Assembly: GCA_965229195.1 (NCBI GenBank)
Contig: OZ245871.1
Coordinates: 1,240,001 to 1,304,000 of the forward strand
Reading direction: 5' to 3'
DNA: 64,000 bases
Source: Ga0077546 sp965229195
Lineage (GTDB): Bacteria; Cyanobacteriota; Vampirovibrionia; Obscuribacterales; Obscuribacteraceae
The translations under genes were made by a program, and so were the position numbers. Under the pieces are notes generated by a model. The model had not been told where the DNA came from and made no database searches. It worked only from the letters and a program-made list of their open reading frames with translations. Shown one piece after another: positions 27,558-36,992 of this stretch. Position 1 is the first letter of the stretch. Each line of letters opens with the position of its first letter.

Positions 27558-28133
27558 CTAAACCGGAGCTTCTTGGGGATTGAGGTAATACTTGCTGTGG
27601 GCCGCTGCTGCTTGGCCGTTGTATTTAGCCCCTGGTTTGCGGTGATAGGGCAAGTCACAAAAGGCCGTGCGGGTGAAGACCATTTGTCCGATGCTCATAC
27701 CGGCATGGAGCCTAACGGGGCGATTACCGACATTGAGAATCTCAAGAGTAATCTGAGCTGGCGGGTGGCTGAAACCAGCATCAATAAATCCTGCCGTAAC
27801 GTGAACCATTACACCTAAGCGGGCAAGACTGGATTTGCCGGTTAACTGACCAACAATATCATCAGGTAAGCAAACAGCCTCAAGAGTAGCTCCTAGAATG
27901 AATTCATAGGGCTTGATAACAATGCTTTCAGCAGTAACTTGTTTGACACCATCAAGGATTGATTGCGACTCATATGGGTCTATTACTTCTTCGCCAGCAA
28001 CGTGCCAGGAGAAACGATCAGACAAACGAACATCATACGAATTCGGCTGAATCAGGCGGTCTTCAAAAGGTTCAATTATTAGCTTACCGCTAGCAATCTC
28101 TTCTCGGATTTCCCGATCGACCATAATCGACAT
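27558..28133 (-). CDS. dcd: dCTP deaminase
   Basis: A 191-aa protein of the dCTP deaminase/dUTPase trimer family: IEPFEDRLIQPNSYDVRLSDRF, the signature GKSSLARLGVMVHVTAGFID with the catalytic-type glutamate region ITLEI following, and the LHAGMSIGQMVF segment. It deaminates dCTP to dUTP, the first step to dTTP in many bacteria. Start ATG at 28133 with AGAGGA 8 nt upstream; an ATG four codons later is an alternative. It lies 51 bp downstream of the ribonucleotide reductase gene on the same strand, so the two probably form a dNTP-supply operon. Confidence 0.95.
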   Translation of the reverse strand: MSIMVDREIREEIASGKLIIEPFEDRLIQPNSYDVRLSDRFSWHVAGEEVIDPYESQSILDGVKQVTAESIVIKPYEFILGATLEAVCLPDDIVGQLTGKSSLARLGVMVHVTAGFIDAGFSHPPAQITLEILNVGNRPVRLHAGMSIGQMVFTRTAFCDLPYHRKPGAKYNGQAAAAHSKYYLNPQEAPV

Positions 28134-28184
28134 AGCTGTTGTCCTCTGATAAGGCGTAGGTCACATATAACGCTGACTTAAGGG

Positions 28185-30248
28185 TCAACATTTAGTATAA
28201 CCGCAGGCAACGCAAAGTCGGCAGGCTTCGTACTTGAGGAAACTTTTAGCGACGCCACAATCAGAGCACTTCTCATCTGGCATATCTTGCGAGACCACAG
28301 AGATACTACTACTTGCAATACCAGCGATTGCAATACGTTCGTTCGCGAACCGTCGACGGGCTACAACAGACAGCGCCGAGCTGCCTTTAACCAGAGGACT
28401 AGTCACAGTCCCCGCGCGGCCAGCAGAACGTCGCTTTTTTAAGGAATCGTCAAACTCCCTGGCGTGCTCTAAAACAGTAGTTTTATTGAGAGGATCACTT
28501 TTACCGATATTCAAAACTTGAGAAAGCCTGGAAGCATCACGATAAACAGTAATACCTTTCAGACCAAGATCCCAGGCCGCTAAATAGGCCGCCTTTACCT
28601 GTTCAACAGTGGCGCTATTGGGGAAATTGATTGTTTTAGAAACAGCATTATCTGTATGACGCTGAAATGCTGCCTGCATGCGGACATGATAGAGATAGTC
28701 AATATCATGAGCGCAGACAAAAACCCGCCGCACGTCTTCTGGAATTTCTTCAATATGGCTTACAGTGCCCTCTTGGGCAATTTTGCGCATCAGCTCTTCG
28801 CTATAGAAGCCCCGTTCTTTAGCAATCTTTTCGAAAAGGGGATTGACCTCAACTAACTCGGTACCGCCAAGCACACGGCGCACAAAGGAAATAGCAAAGA
28901 GCGGTTCGATACCAGAACTTGTACCGGCAATTATCGAAATAGTGCCAGTCGGTGCAATGGTTGTAACTGTGGCGTTACGCCGCACTAAGCCAAGTTGAGC
29001 GAAGTCAGAATAAAACCAATTGGGGAAATTACCACGAGCATTAGCCAACGCAGCTGAAGCTTGATGGGCCTTATCTTGGAAGAAAGCCATTAACTGCTCA
29101 GCGAGAGCAACTGCTTCATCGCTATCGTATGCAATAGAAAGCTTGATCAGCGAATCGGCGAAGCCCATCAAACCAAGGCCAATTCGCCGGTTATTTAAGG
29201 TCGCCCGAGCAATAAAATCAAAAGGATAGACATTAGCGTCAATAACATCATCGAGGAAACGCACACCAAGCTCAATCATTTCACTGAGGCGCTGCCAATT
29301 GAAAGTCTTGGCCTGTTCGTCAACAAATTGCGAGACATTGATACTGCCTAAATTGCAGGCATCCCCTGGCCCAAGCGGTTGTTCACCACAGGGGTTGGTG
29401 GCCTCAATATCTTCAGTACCAGCAATTACCTGACCATGATCATCGGTGGCCAAATGAATTGGATCGCTGTTATTAATGCGATCAATAAATACCATGCCAG
29501 GCTCGCCAGTGGCATGGGCGTTCTCTACCATTTTGTCGAAGAGAGCCACGGCACTAACTTGGCGCACAACCTCTGGGCCATTAGCATCACGATGACCTGG
29601 GTGCACTAAGTCAAAAGGTTGATCAGACTTAAGCGCTTCCATAAACTTGTCAGTTACGGCCACTGAAATATTGAAGTTATTGAGCTTGCTGGTATCACGC
29701 TTGCAAGTTATAAACTGCTCGATGTCAGGATGATCGACCCGCAGCATACCCATATTGGCACCGCGCCTGGTACCACCCTGGCGAATAGCTTCAGTAGCAG
29801 CATCGTAGACAATCATAAAGCTGACAGGGCCAGATGCCACACCGACTGAAGAGGCGACCCGATCGTTCATTGGGCGCAAACGCGAAAATGAAAAACCAGT
29901 GCCACCGCCAGTTTTATGAATCATGGCAGCATTTTTGCAGGTCTCAAAAATACCCTCTAAGCTATCTGGCACGGGCAGTACGAAACAAGCGGAGAGCTGT
30001 CCGCCCGGTTTTCCGGCATTCATTAGGGTAGGAGAATTGGGCAGAAATTCGCGATTAAGCATGGCCTGCTTAAACCGACCAGCAAGACTCTCCACGGCAG
30101 TAGCATCAAGGCCATAGCGCAGCTCACTGGTAGCCACAGCAGAAGCGACCCGAGCAAATAGAGAGTCTACGTCTTCTATGATCTGACCTTGGTCATCTCT
30201 TAAGAAGTAGCGCTTCTCTAGGACCTTAATAGCATTGTCGGTAAACAT
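28185..30248 (-). CDS. nrdJ: Adenosylcobalamin-dependent ribonucleoside-diphosphate reductase (class II)
   Basis: About 687 aa, the length of a class II reductase with no separate radical subunit. Key segments are FLPNSPTLMNAG, the first redox cysteine (SACFVLPV), GGTGFSFSRLRP, and the finger-loop NPCGEQPL with the thiyl-radical cysteine. A GLMGFADSL motif follows. The C-terminus is a zinc-ribbon-like CSDCG...CRLCVACGYTKC, which could supply the reducing cysteines. The enzyme makes deoxyribonucleotides using vitamin B12, independent of oxygen. The frame extends six codons upstream to 30266, but GGGAG lies between that ATG and the ATG at 30248, favouring the latter. dcd follows. No B12 riboswitch was recognised in the short upstream gap. 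Confidence 0.95.
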   Translation of the reverse strand: MFTDNAIKVLEKRYFLRDDQGQIIEDVDSLFARVASAVATSELRYGLDATAVESLAGRFKQAMLNREFLPNSPTLMNAGKPGGQLSACFVLPVPDSLEGIFETCKNAAMIHKTGGGTGFSFSRLRPMNDRVASSVGVASGPVSFMIVYDAATEAIRQGGTRRGANMGMLRVDHPDIEQFITCKRDTSKLNNFNISVAVTDKFMEALKSDQPFDLVHPGHRDANGPEVVRQVSAVALFDKMVENAHATGEPGMVFIDRINNSDPIHLATDDHGQVIAGTEDIEATNPCGEQPLGPGDACNLGSINVSQFVDEQAKTFNWQRLSEMIELGVRFLDDVIDANVYPFDFIARATLNNRRIGLGLMGFADSLIKLSIAYDSDEAVALAEQLMAFFQDKAHQASAALANARGNFPNWFYSDFAQLGLVRRNATVTTIAPTGTISIIAGTSSGIEPLFAISFVRRVLGGTELVEVNPLFEKIAKERGFYSEELMRKIAQEGTVSHIEEIPEDVRRVFVCAHDIDYLYHVRMQAAFQRHTDNAVSKTINFPNSATVEQVKAAYLAAWDLGLKGITVYRDASRLSQVLNIGKSDPLNKTTVLEHAREFDDSLKKRRSAGRAGTVTSPLVKGSSALSVVARRRFANERIAIAGIASSSISVVSQDMPDEKCSDCGVAKSFLKYEACRLCVACGYTKC

Positions 30249-30347
30249 AGATAATCTCCCGCACACGTTTATCGTAGCAGTAGCAAAAGGTAAATTGTCA
30301 GCAGTAGAACAACTATACTACATCCGTATGGTATCGTCCACTGTTTT

Positions 30348-30376
30348 TTGCAGCCGATGCTAGCAGCGGGTATTAT
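30348..30376 (+). promoter_or_regulatory. Sigma70-type promoter of the GT-C gene pair
   Basis: TTGCAG (30348-30353), 17-nt spacer, TATTAT (30371-30376). The predicted start is about 15-25 nt before the GT-C start codon. Confidence 0.55.
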
Positions 30377-30397
30377 TGCCGCTGTCGCAAAAACTAA

Positions 30398-32392
30398 ATG
30401 GAGACCCCGTTGGCTGGCAATAAAGCCCTAACAAATAAGACTGAGTTTTGCACGGGCTTGATGATCTATGTCATTTGCTTGGGCATCGACATGATCTACA
30501 ACTTGCTCGTCATAGAGCCAGGTCGTCTCCATATTTTTGATTCCTGCCATTACATTCAAGCTGGTCTCTTTCTAACAATCGCCGTCCAACATGCCTGCGG
30601 GGCCGCCACTCTGCCCCCGGCCAACCTAGGGCAGATGCTCTTACTTGATGGCTTCGGTATGCCTTTCTGCGCCGCCCTGGCCGCTTTGCTCTCGGCCAAT
30701 AAGATGACGGCGCTTTCTCTCATTTTTGTGCAAAGTTCAATCATCGCACTGACAGCCGTTACAACCTTTGCTTGCGCCTTGAGAATGAAACTGGGCCTGG
30801 CCTGGTCGGCGACTACAGGCCTACTTTGGTCACTTTACCCGGCCGCCATAGTCAGCGCTGGAACCTTCTTATCTGAGCCCTTGAGCGGCCTTCTGGTATG
30901 CCTGCTCGCTCTCTCTGCAATCTTGTGCCGTCAAGAACAACGGCCCAGAGACTGGTGCGTCTTCGGTTTTATTACCGGAGCAATTATGGTCACTAAGCCA
31001 GCGCTGCTGATTAATCTCGCCCTCGTTCTACTTGTACTGGCAATAAGTTTCAGTCAGCAAATAATTCAGTTGCTGCAACCGTCAAGGCCTTTCCTGAAAG
31101 CTCTAACGACGAGAACTTTGGCACTGGGCTTAGGAACAGTATTGGCCCTATTACCCTGGCTCATAGTCACCGCGGCCTTTGCTGGCCATGCCGAAATTAT
31201 GCCTTCACGCTTGCCTTCAACCAATATGGCCCTGGGCTGCGACTATGAAATTGGTTTTTGGGAAACCATGCCAGTGCCACCACTGACCTTGCACAACTAT
31301 GCTCGCAACCCTATCAGAGTTTTCTATGAATTAGCGACAGAGCACACTCTTGAGATGCCTGCAATTCTTACCAAGAAATTCGCTCGTCTGTACCTAGGCC
31401 TATTCAATGATTTCCACGATTCAGTATTTGGCCTCTCTTTTTACTGGCAACGGCTGCTACATGGTCTGCTAATTGTCTTTAGTTTAGCTGGAATAATTTC
31501 GACACTTGTAAGCAAAAATAGCTCCAAAGAAGAGAAGTTCGGCATTGCATTAGTCAGCGCCAACCTACTTACTCACTGCTGCTACATGCCTTTTGAGTCT
31601 CTGCCGCGCTACGCTTTTTCGGCTATGCCTTTGTTGTTTATCGCCGCTACATGTATGTTGAAAAAAGTAGCGATTACCCGCAGTAGAAATAGCATAATCT
31701 TTGTCATTGCCGCCCTGGCCCTAGCGTTTACCTGCGCTCAGGTACAATTTGATGATGTTGAAACGAAGCGCTACGCTCTCAGCCAAGGCGAAACAGCCAA
31801 GCGCGAGACAACTGCAATTAAGAGCAGCGACAAACCCGCCTGGGTTGCTCTAATTACCGATGCAGAGCTAAACAAAGACAACTGCAAAGTCAAATTCAAC
31901 GGCCACGAAATCGATCTGAAAGCGACCAATCTGCGCGACTATCCATCAGGTTTTCCTTACCAACATACTATCAATGACATAGAAGATTTACTTAGTCGAA
32001 TTCGCGGAATAAACGTAGATAAACTAGAACACTACTCACTAATTGCTTTGCCCATAGAGCTTTTAAGAGCTGAGCAAGCAAATACAATTGAAGTAACGGC
32101 AGCAGCTCCCTTAACAATTTTTGGTCAGAAACGAGAGGACAACCAAGACTTTCTTCTCATCCCCGCTCTGCGCTATTTTAGTGTGACCAAAATGTTTGCT
32201 TCAGAAAGCGGCTTAGATGGCCGTCCTCCCGATCACCGTGTAGTGAAAGCAGCAAAATCGACAAGTACACTAAAAGAAAAAGCACTTTCGCCCGACGAAG
32301 ATCTTAGACTATTTTTACTAGTATCTCCCCAAGCCAAGCCCACAGTCGATGCCCAGGCTGGCCATGCGAGCTCAACGCTGCGGCTCTGGTAA
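30398..32392 (+). CDS. GT-C fold membrane glycosyltransferase-like protein (paralogue 1)
   Basis: A 664-aa protein with about ten hydrophobic helices. An acidic motif after the first helix (D48-SCHY) resembles the catalytic Asp of GT39/ArnT-type GT-C enzymes. A conserved loop GLFNDFHD and a later RYAFSAMPLL segment recur in the two related proteins in this window. The last 200 residues form an extracytoplasmic soluble domain (AWVALITDAELNKDN, FNGHEIDL, LDGRPPDH). It probably transfers a sugar from a polyprenyl-phosphate donor to a surface acceptor. Start: ATG at 30398, or TTG at 30410, which has GGAGA better spaced. The next paralogue begins 17 bp downstream. Confidence 0.75.
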   Translation: METPLAGNKALTNKTEFCTGLMIYVICLGIDMIYNLLVIEPGRLHIFDSCHYIQAGLFLTIAVQHACGAATLPPANLGQMLLLDGFGMPFCAALAALLSANKMTALSLIFVQSSIIALTAVTTFACALRMKLGLAWSATTGLLWSLYPAAIVSAGTFLSEPLSGLLVCLLALSAILCRQEQRPRDWCVFGFITGAIMVTKPALLINLALVLLVLAISFSQQIIQLLQPSRPFLKALTTRTLALGLGTVLALLPWLIVTAAFAGHAEIMPSRLPSTNMALGCDYEIGFWETMPVPPLTLHNYARNPIRVFYELATEHTLEMPAILTKKFARLYLGLFNDFHDSVFGLSFYWQRLLHGLLIVFSLAGIISTLVSKNSSKEEKFGIALVSANLLTHCCYMPFESLPRYAFSAMPLLFIAATCMLKKVAITRSRNSIIFVIAALALAFTCAQVQFDDVETKRYALSQGETAKRETTAIKSSDKPAWVALITDAELNKDNCKVKFNGHEIDLKATNLRDYPSGFPYQHTINDIEDLLSRIRGINVDKLEHYSLIALPIELLRAEQANTIEVTAAAPLTIFGQKREDNQDFLLIPALRYFSVTKMFASESGLDGRPPDHRVVKAAKSTSTLKEKALSPDEDLRLFLLVSPQAKPTVDAQAGHASSTLRLW

Positions 32393-32397
32393 GCGAG

Positions 32398-32403
32398 TAT
32401 AAT
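32398..32403 (+). promoter_or_regulatory. TATAAT six bases before a start codon (leaderless candidate)
   Basis: TATAAT lies 6 nt upstream of the ATG at 32410, and no Shine-Dalgarno is present. No good -35 is visible, so it may be chance; the gene may simply be co-transcribed with the upstream paralogue. Confidence 0.25.
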
Positions 32404-32409
32404 CAGCCA

Positions 32410-34731
32410 ATGCAAATTAGCTCTAGTTCTAGCTCTCGCACAGAAGTTCTGATCATCGCCCTTTGCGTTGCTGTAGCAGTTTTCGCCGGTGTCGTACAAA
32501 ACACCCTTCACCCCACGGGCACCACTTTAGTCTTTGACTCTGGTCACTATATGGGCACAGTGCAATTGCTCTGCCAGGCTATTCAAGGGCAATTCGGAGG
32601 CATGCCCTTAACTTTGAGTGATAGCCACAAACTCAACGACTATTTGCTGCTTGACGGCCCGCTCGTACCCCTGGTGGGCACCTTTGTTTTCACACTCTTA
32701 GGCAAAATATGCCAGGCCAGCGACTGGCGCATTTTCATCTATATAGAGATATTTTTTCAAGCTCTAGCCACAGCATCAATTACCTCTTTAGCATTTAATT
32801 TGAGCAATGGGAAACAGGCCAAATATCTAGCTCTAGGCACAGGATTAGCCTGGGCCCTCTATCCAGCAGCCATACTTAGCACCAATAGTTTTCTTGGTGA
32901 ACTACCAGCAACAGCGCTTTTGCTGTTGGCAATTCGCTTGATGGTGCAAACGCTTAAACTTAAAACCACAGCAACTTCCAGCACCACAGCAAATATTCTT
33001 GCCCTGGTTAGCGGCTTGCTACTGTCCGTGGTGTTTATGTCTAAACCAGCGCTAGTACTTAGTTTAGCGCTTCTAGTCACAGTCTGGATGACAGCACTGA
33101 TCGGACCATTTTTTCTACCACCTGGCAGTGAAAAAGCGAGCTCAAAGTGCAAAGCCAAAATAATTACGGCTCTAAGCTTTGCTCTAGGAGCAGCCTTGGC
33201 AGCCACTCCCTGGTTGCTGTTTACCCATGAGACCAGCGGGCACTGGCGCGCTAGCGCCTATCGTCTACCGATTTACAACATCACCCGGGGTATGAGTTGC
33301 GACTCTGATGGTTGGGGCACAGTGCCCCTAGACCCGACCATGCAAAGCTACGGCGAAGGCGTCAGCCCGCTTATGTGCATGGCTAGCATATTCAATGAAA
33401 AGCCCGGGCAGTCGCTTAATTTGGCCCTGCGCAAACCCGAGCGATTGTGGCTGCTTCCTTGGAACGATTTTCACCACAAGTGCCTTGGCATTGGTTTGGG
33501 TCTGCAAATCTTTCTCCATCAATTGGCTCTAACCCTAGCAACCATCGGCCTGGTACTATTTCCACTCTACCTGCCAAGGCGGCACTCGATAGCAAACTTT
33601 ATTGCCGGCACCGCACCGCTGATAATACTAGGTCATGCCGCTTACATTCCCTTTGAGACCTGCTCACGCTATGGTTTCAGCGGCATGCCTATGGTGTTTT
33701 TATTGGCAGCAATGGCAGTGGAATTAATAGTAATTAGCTGGAGAGAGCAATCAAAAATTTGCTTAGTAATTAGCCTCTGCCTCACTGCTACAGCCAGCCT
33801 TGTCATCGCTCGAGCCGACTTACTATCGCTAATACAAATGCTCTTCCTCCCGACAGGCCTGTCAGTCTTCCTTGAATACGCTATAAAAGGCGCATTGATG
33901 ATCATGGTATTCGTTCTAGCTTACAAATTAGGCAGCTCTGACCAAGCCCCGAAGCGCCCATTGCTAAAAATTGTCAGTCAAAGCATTGCCGTCTTACTAG
34001 GCGGCGCAATCATTGCAGTGTTCATGGCTCACTATCTCAATGAGCGTGAAGAGCGAACCTGGCAGTGCCGCCTAGAAAGCGGTGAACGCATCGGTCGCAG
34101 CGTTAAATTGACAGAGAATAGCAAGGCCAACTGGCATCTCCTATTAATAGACTGCGAGGCCGCAACTAAAAAAGGCAATAGGAACAATTCCTCTACTGAC
34201 CCGCTGGCGCTCAGCTCTATCAATATCAACGGCAAGGAACTAACAGAACCGAGCTTCAATCCGGCTAGCCTGATTCAAAGCTGGGCCAAACTCGATCAGA
34301 TGCAAACCGACTTCGCCAGCGTCTTCGGCAAAGCTCCATCAGCACTGAGACAGTGGCGGGCCTACTACATTCCCCCTGGTTATCTTGCAAGCGACAACGA
34401 TATCTGGTTGACAGCCGGCAATGCTGTCACCGTATTCGGTGACAGCGCGCAAGTTAACGGCCAAGCAGCTTTTATTCCTGCCATCGAATACTTAAGCGCC
34501 ACTAAATTTCTACAAGAGCAAGAAAGCCCTGACGGCCGAATAGTCACACCAACTTTCCAGACCAAACAGTCAAGCTGCTTCCAACCATCAAAAGTCTTAT
34601 GGGAATGGCATGACCTTTCCCCATCCTTCGGCCGCCAATGCGGTTCTTATCGCATGTATATAGTCGCTGGTAGCGATGGTTTCTGGCAGCGCAATAGCTT
34701 GAACACTACAAGCTATGCCGAAGCTTTTTGA
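32410..34731 (+). CDS. GT-C fold membrane glycosyltransferase-like protein (paralogue 2)
   Basis: A 773-aa paralogue of the preceding gene. It shares the acidic motif after helix 1 (FDSGHYMGT, Asp43), ALYPAAILSTNSFLGE, the loop LLPWNDFHH, the SRYGFSGMPMVFL segment, and a C-terminal soluble domain with WHLLLIDCEA, ININGKEL and SPDGRIVTP. It is longer because of extra helices before that domain. Like its neighbour it is predicted to be a multi-pass transferase using lipid-linked sugar on the outer face of the inner membrane. The donor and acceptor are unknown. Tandem placement suggests duplication followed by divergence. Its convergent neighbour is the ferredoxin reductase gene, separated by that gene's terminator. 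Confidence 0.75.
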   Translation: MQISSSSSSRTEVLIIALCVAVAVFAGVVQNTLHPTGTTLVFDSGHYMGTVQLLCQAIQGQFGGMPLTLSDSHKLNDYLLLDGPLVPLVGTFVFTLLGKICQASDWRIFIYIEIFFQALATASITSLAFNLSNGKQAKYLALGTGLAWALYPAAILSTNSFLGELPATALLLLAIRLMVQTLKLKTTATSSTTANILALVSGLLLSVVFMSKPALVLSLALLVTVWMTALIGPFFLPPGSEKASSKCKAKIITALSFALGAALAATPWLLFTHETSGHWRASAYRLPIYNITRGMSCDSDGWGTVPLDPTMQSYGEGVSPLMCMASIFNEKPGQSLNLALRKPERLWLLPWNDFHHKCLGIGLGLQIFLHQLALTLATIGLVLFPLYLPRRHSIANFIAGTAPLIILGHAAYIPFETCSRYGFSGMPMVFLLAAMAVELIVISWREQSKICLVISLCLTATASLVIARADLLSLIQMLFLPTGLSVFLEYAIKGALMIMVFVLAYKLGSSDQAPKRPLLKIVSQSIAVLLGGAIIAVFMAHYLNEREERTWQCRLESGERIGRSVKLTENSKANWHLLLIDCEAATKKGNRNNSSTDPLALSSININGKELTEPSFNPASLIQSWAKLDQMQTDFASVFGKAPSALRQWRAYYIPPGYLASDNDIWLTAGNAVTVFGDSAQVNGQAAFIPAIEYLSATKFLQEQESPDGRIVTPTFQTKQSSCFQPSKVLWEWHDLSPSFGRQCGSYRMYIVAGSDGFWQRNSLNTTSYAEAF

Positions 34732-34758
34732 ATTGCGTAAGAAATAGGGCCATAAAGC

Positions 34759-34783
34759 AAAAAGCCGCAGCTTGCGCTGCGAC
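34759..34783 (-). terminator. Intrinsic terminator of ferredoxin reductase gene
   Basis: Minus strand: 8-bp stem GTCGCAGC / GCTGCGGC around a GCAA tetraloop, followed by five T residues (34759-34763), 60 bp after the stop codon. Confidence 0.85.
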
Positions 34784-34842
34784 TATTTGTTCTAGATAGA
34801 TAGAAGCTCTACCTAAACTTTTACCACCTGAGCAGAAAGAGA

Positions 34843-35835
34843 TTACATGCTCAGATTGAGGTTTGAACTGTGACCAGGGAAGGCCTTGGCCGAAGGATTG
34901 ATAAAGGTTACAGCAAAGTTTACGGCGGTAGCCGCTTCAGCTGCACCGGTTGCAATCAACTTCAATTTGGCTGCGTGGGCACAAATATCACCAGCGGCAT
35001 ATACGCCTGGCAAGCTAGTTTCCATCATTTCGTTGACGGTAATAGCATTGACGTCCATGTTCAAGCCCCAGCTCTTCAAGAAGTCGAGGTTGATAACAAA
35101 GCCGATGTTGATGATGATGGCATCAACCGCAAGGGTCTCTTCTTTGCCAGTGCGGTTGTCAAAGATAACCACGCCTTTAATAGCGCCAGCGTCATATTGA
35201 ATTTCTTTCAATTCATAGAAAGTCTTGATATCGACTTTGTTGCGCTTCATCTCTTCTACAGAAGTTTGCACAGCTCTGAACTGATCTCTTCTGTGAATCA
35301 AAGTCACTTTTGTCGCTAGCACTGAAAATTCATTGGCCCAGTCAACAGCAGAGTCGCCGCCGCCAATAATCAGTACGTTCTTGCCGCGGAACTTCTCTTT
35401 GTTCTTAACAGCGTAGAAAATGCTCTCGCCTTCTAGCTCTTTAGGATAGTCAAGATCCAGTTTCTTCGGTACGCAGGCACCGGCGCCTAAGGCTAACAAA
35501 ACTGTCTTGCTGAAATGCTCTTCGGAAAAATCTGTGGAAATTTGCCAGTGGCCTTCAGGGCTCTTCTGCAAATTGAGCACTTTCTCACCAAGCGATATGG
35601 TCGGCTTGAAAAGCTGCGCTTGGGTTGCAAGATTTTTTGCTAAATCTTTAGCCAAAATCTTTGGGTGACCGGCCACGTCATAGACATATTTCTCAGGGTA
35701 AAGAGCAGTCAACTGCCCACCGAGTTCGGGAAGAACGTCGATAACTTTTACCTTGAGGCCTCTAAGACCGGCATAGAATGAGCCAAACAATCCAGTCGGC
35801 CCACCACCAATAATCGTAATATCGTATAGATCCAT
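34843..35835 (-). CDS. Ferredoxin/flavodoxin-NADP+ reductase, thioredoxin-reductase-like
   Basis: About 330 aa. FAD motif DITIIGGGPTGLFGSFYAG at the N-terminus, DVLPELGGQLTALYPEK, the NAD(P)-binding NVLIIGGGDSAVDWA in the middle and the C-terminal FAD motif PGVYAAGDICAH. There is no CxxC redox pair, which separates it from true thioredoxin reductases and matches YumC-type ferredoxin-NADP reductases. These dimeric flavoenzymes pass electrons between NADPH and ferredoxin. The frame also has a TTG four codons upstream, but GGAG is too close to it, so I prefer the ATG at 35835. The gene is monocistronic with its own terminator. Confidence 0.92.
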   Translation of the reverse strand: MDLYDITIIGGGPTGLFGSFYAGLRGLKVKVIDVLPELGGQLTALYPEKYVYDVAGHPKILAKDLAKNLATQAQLFKPTISLGEKVLNLQKSPEGHWQISTDFSEEHFSKTVLLALGAGACVPKKLDLDYPKELEGESIFYAVKNKEKFRGKNVLIIGGGDSAVDWANEFSVLATKVTLIHRRDQFRAVQTSVEEMKRNKVDIKTFYELKEIQYDAGAIKGVVIFDNRTGKEETLAVDAIIINIGFVINLDFLKSWGLNMDVNAITVNEMMETSLPGVYAAGDICAHAAKLKLIATGAAEAATAVNFAVTFINPSAKAFPGHSSNLNLSM

Positions 35836-35961
35836 GAGCGAATCCAAGTCTCCAGCTTAACCTTTCAGGTGGTTATTGTAGTACACCTAAGTTGCAATGT
35901 GCCCCAGTGTTCATGAATAATGAAGGAGCTGAAACACCCGGCCACGTAGGCATTGCAATGC

Positions 35962-36918
35962 ATGAAGTATAGAGACTTCGGAAACACAGGTATAAAAGTA
36001 TCGGAGATTGGCTTTGGCTGCTGGGCCATAGGGGGTAACAACCATGGAAATAGTTACGGCCCAACCACTGACAAGAGCTCAACAGATGCCATTAACAAAG
36101 CCTTAGAACTGGGCTTGAATTTTTTCGACACCGCCGATGTCTATGGTTGGGGTCACAGCGAAGAACTTTTAGGTAAAGCCTTGCGGGGCAAGCGAGACCG
36201 CGTCGTCATCGCGACCAAGGTGGGCGCTGACTTCTACCAGGGTACTGGCTTTCAAACCTTCACTCCTGACTACATCAGATTCGCTCTTGAAAAGTCATTA
36301 ACCAGACTGAACACCGACTATATAGATATCTACCAGCTTCATAATCCGCCCATGAAGCTCATTTCCAAGGAAGAAACCTACGCCACCCTGCGAGAGCTGA
36401 AGAAAGAAGGCAAAATTAGGGCTTTCGGCGTTTCAGTGTTCACGCCAATCGAAGGAATTACAGCAATCAACGTGGGCCAACCAGATTGCGTCCAGATTAC
36501 TTACAACATTTTTAGCTGCAGACCAGAAGAGCAGCTTCTTCCCCGCGCCTTCGAAACAGGCTGCGCCATTATTGCCAGAGAGCCTCTGGCAAATGGCTTC
36601 CTCACGGGCAAATACGACACTGCTCCGAAATTTGCCGCCGGCGATTTTCGCAAGAATTGGCCCATGGAGTACGTCCAAGCTAGATCGGATGCGACCAGAC
36701 AACTATCATTTCTCAAGAAGAACGGCCAGCAAAGCATGGCTCAGGCCGCACTCAAATATCCACTGATGGACCAGGCTGTCTCGACAGTCATTGTTGGCCT
36801 GAAAGATGTAGACATGGTCGAAGAAAACCTGGCAGCTTCAGACGCCGGCCCTCTCACTGTCGAGGAAATGAAGCAGATTCATGAACTGCAAGCCGTCGGC
36901 TTCAACCTTAAAAGCTAA
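35962..36918 (+). CDS. Aldo/keto reductase
   Basis: About 318 aa with the AKR pattern: MKYRDFGNTGIKVSEIGFG, the Asp/Tyr of FFDTADVYGWGHSEELLGKAL, the Lys of VVIATKVG, the His of YQLHNPP, and a TIM-barrel C-terminal end with VSTVIVGLKDVDMVEENL (NADPH-binding region). These enzymes reduce aldehydes and ketones with NADPH. The substrate is not evident. A TTG three codons upstream is also in frame; the ATG at 35962 fits the family N-terminus better. It is divergent from the ferredoxin reductase across a 126-bp gap. Confidence 0.93.
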   Translation: MKYRDFGNTGIKVSEIGFGCWAIGGNNHGNSYGPTTDKSSTDAINKALELGLNFFDTADVYGWGHSEELLGKALRGKRDRVVIATKVGADFYQGTGFQTFTPDYIRFALEKSLTRLNTDYIDIYQLHNPPMKLISKEETYATLRELKKEGKIRAFGVSVFTPIEGITAINVGQPDCVQITYNIFSCRPEEQLLPRAFETGCAIIAREPLANGFLTGKYDTAPKFAAGDFRKNWPMEYVQARSDATRQLSFLKKNGQQSMAQAALKYPLMDQAVSTVIVGLKDVDMVEENLAASDAGPLTVEEMKQIHELQAVGFNLKS

Positions 36919-36992
36919 CCCTATACCTATATATGGAATAACGCCTGGAGGCAGCACAAGCACTTACCGCCCAGTAAACATCGGGCGCCGCT

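Noticed and set aside
30267..30397. Cobalamin riboswitch upstream of the B12-dependent nrdJ
   Set aside because: The gap is too short and lacks the B12-box consensus on the minus strand.
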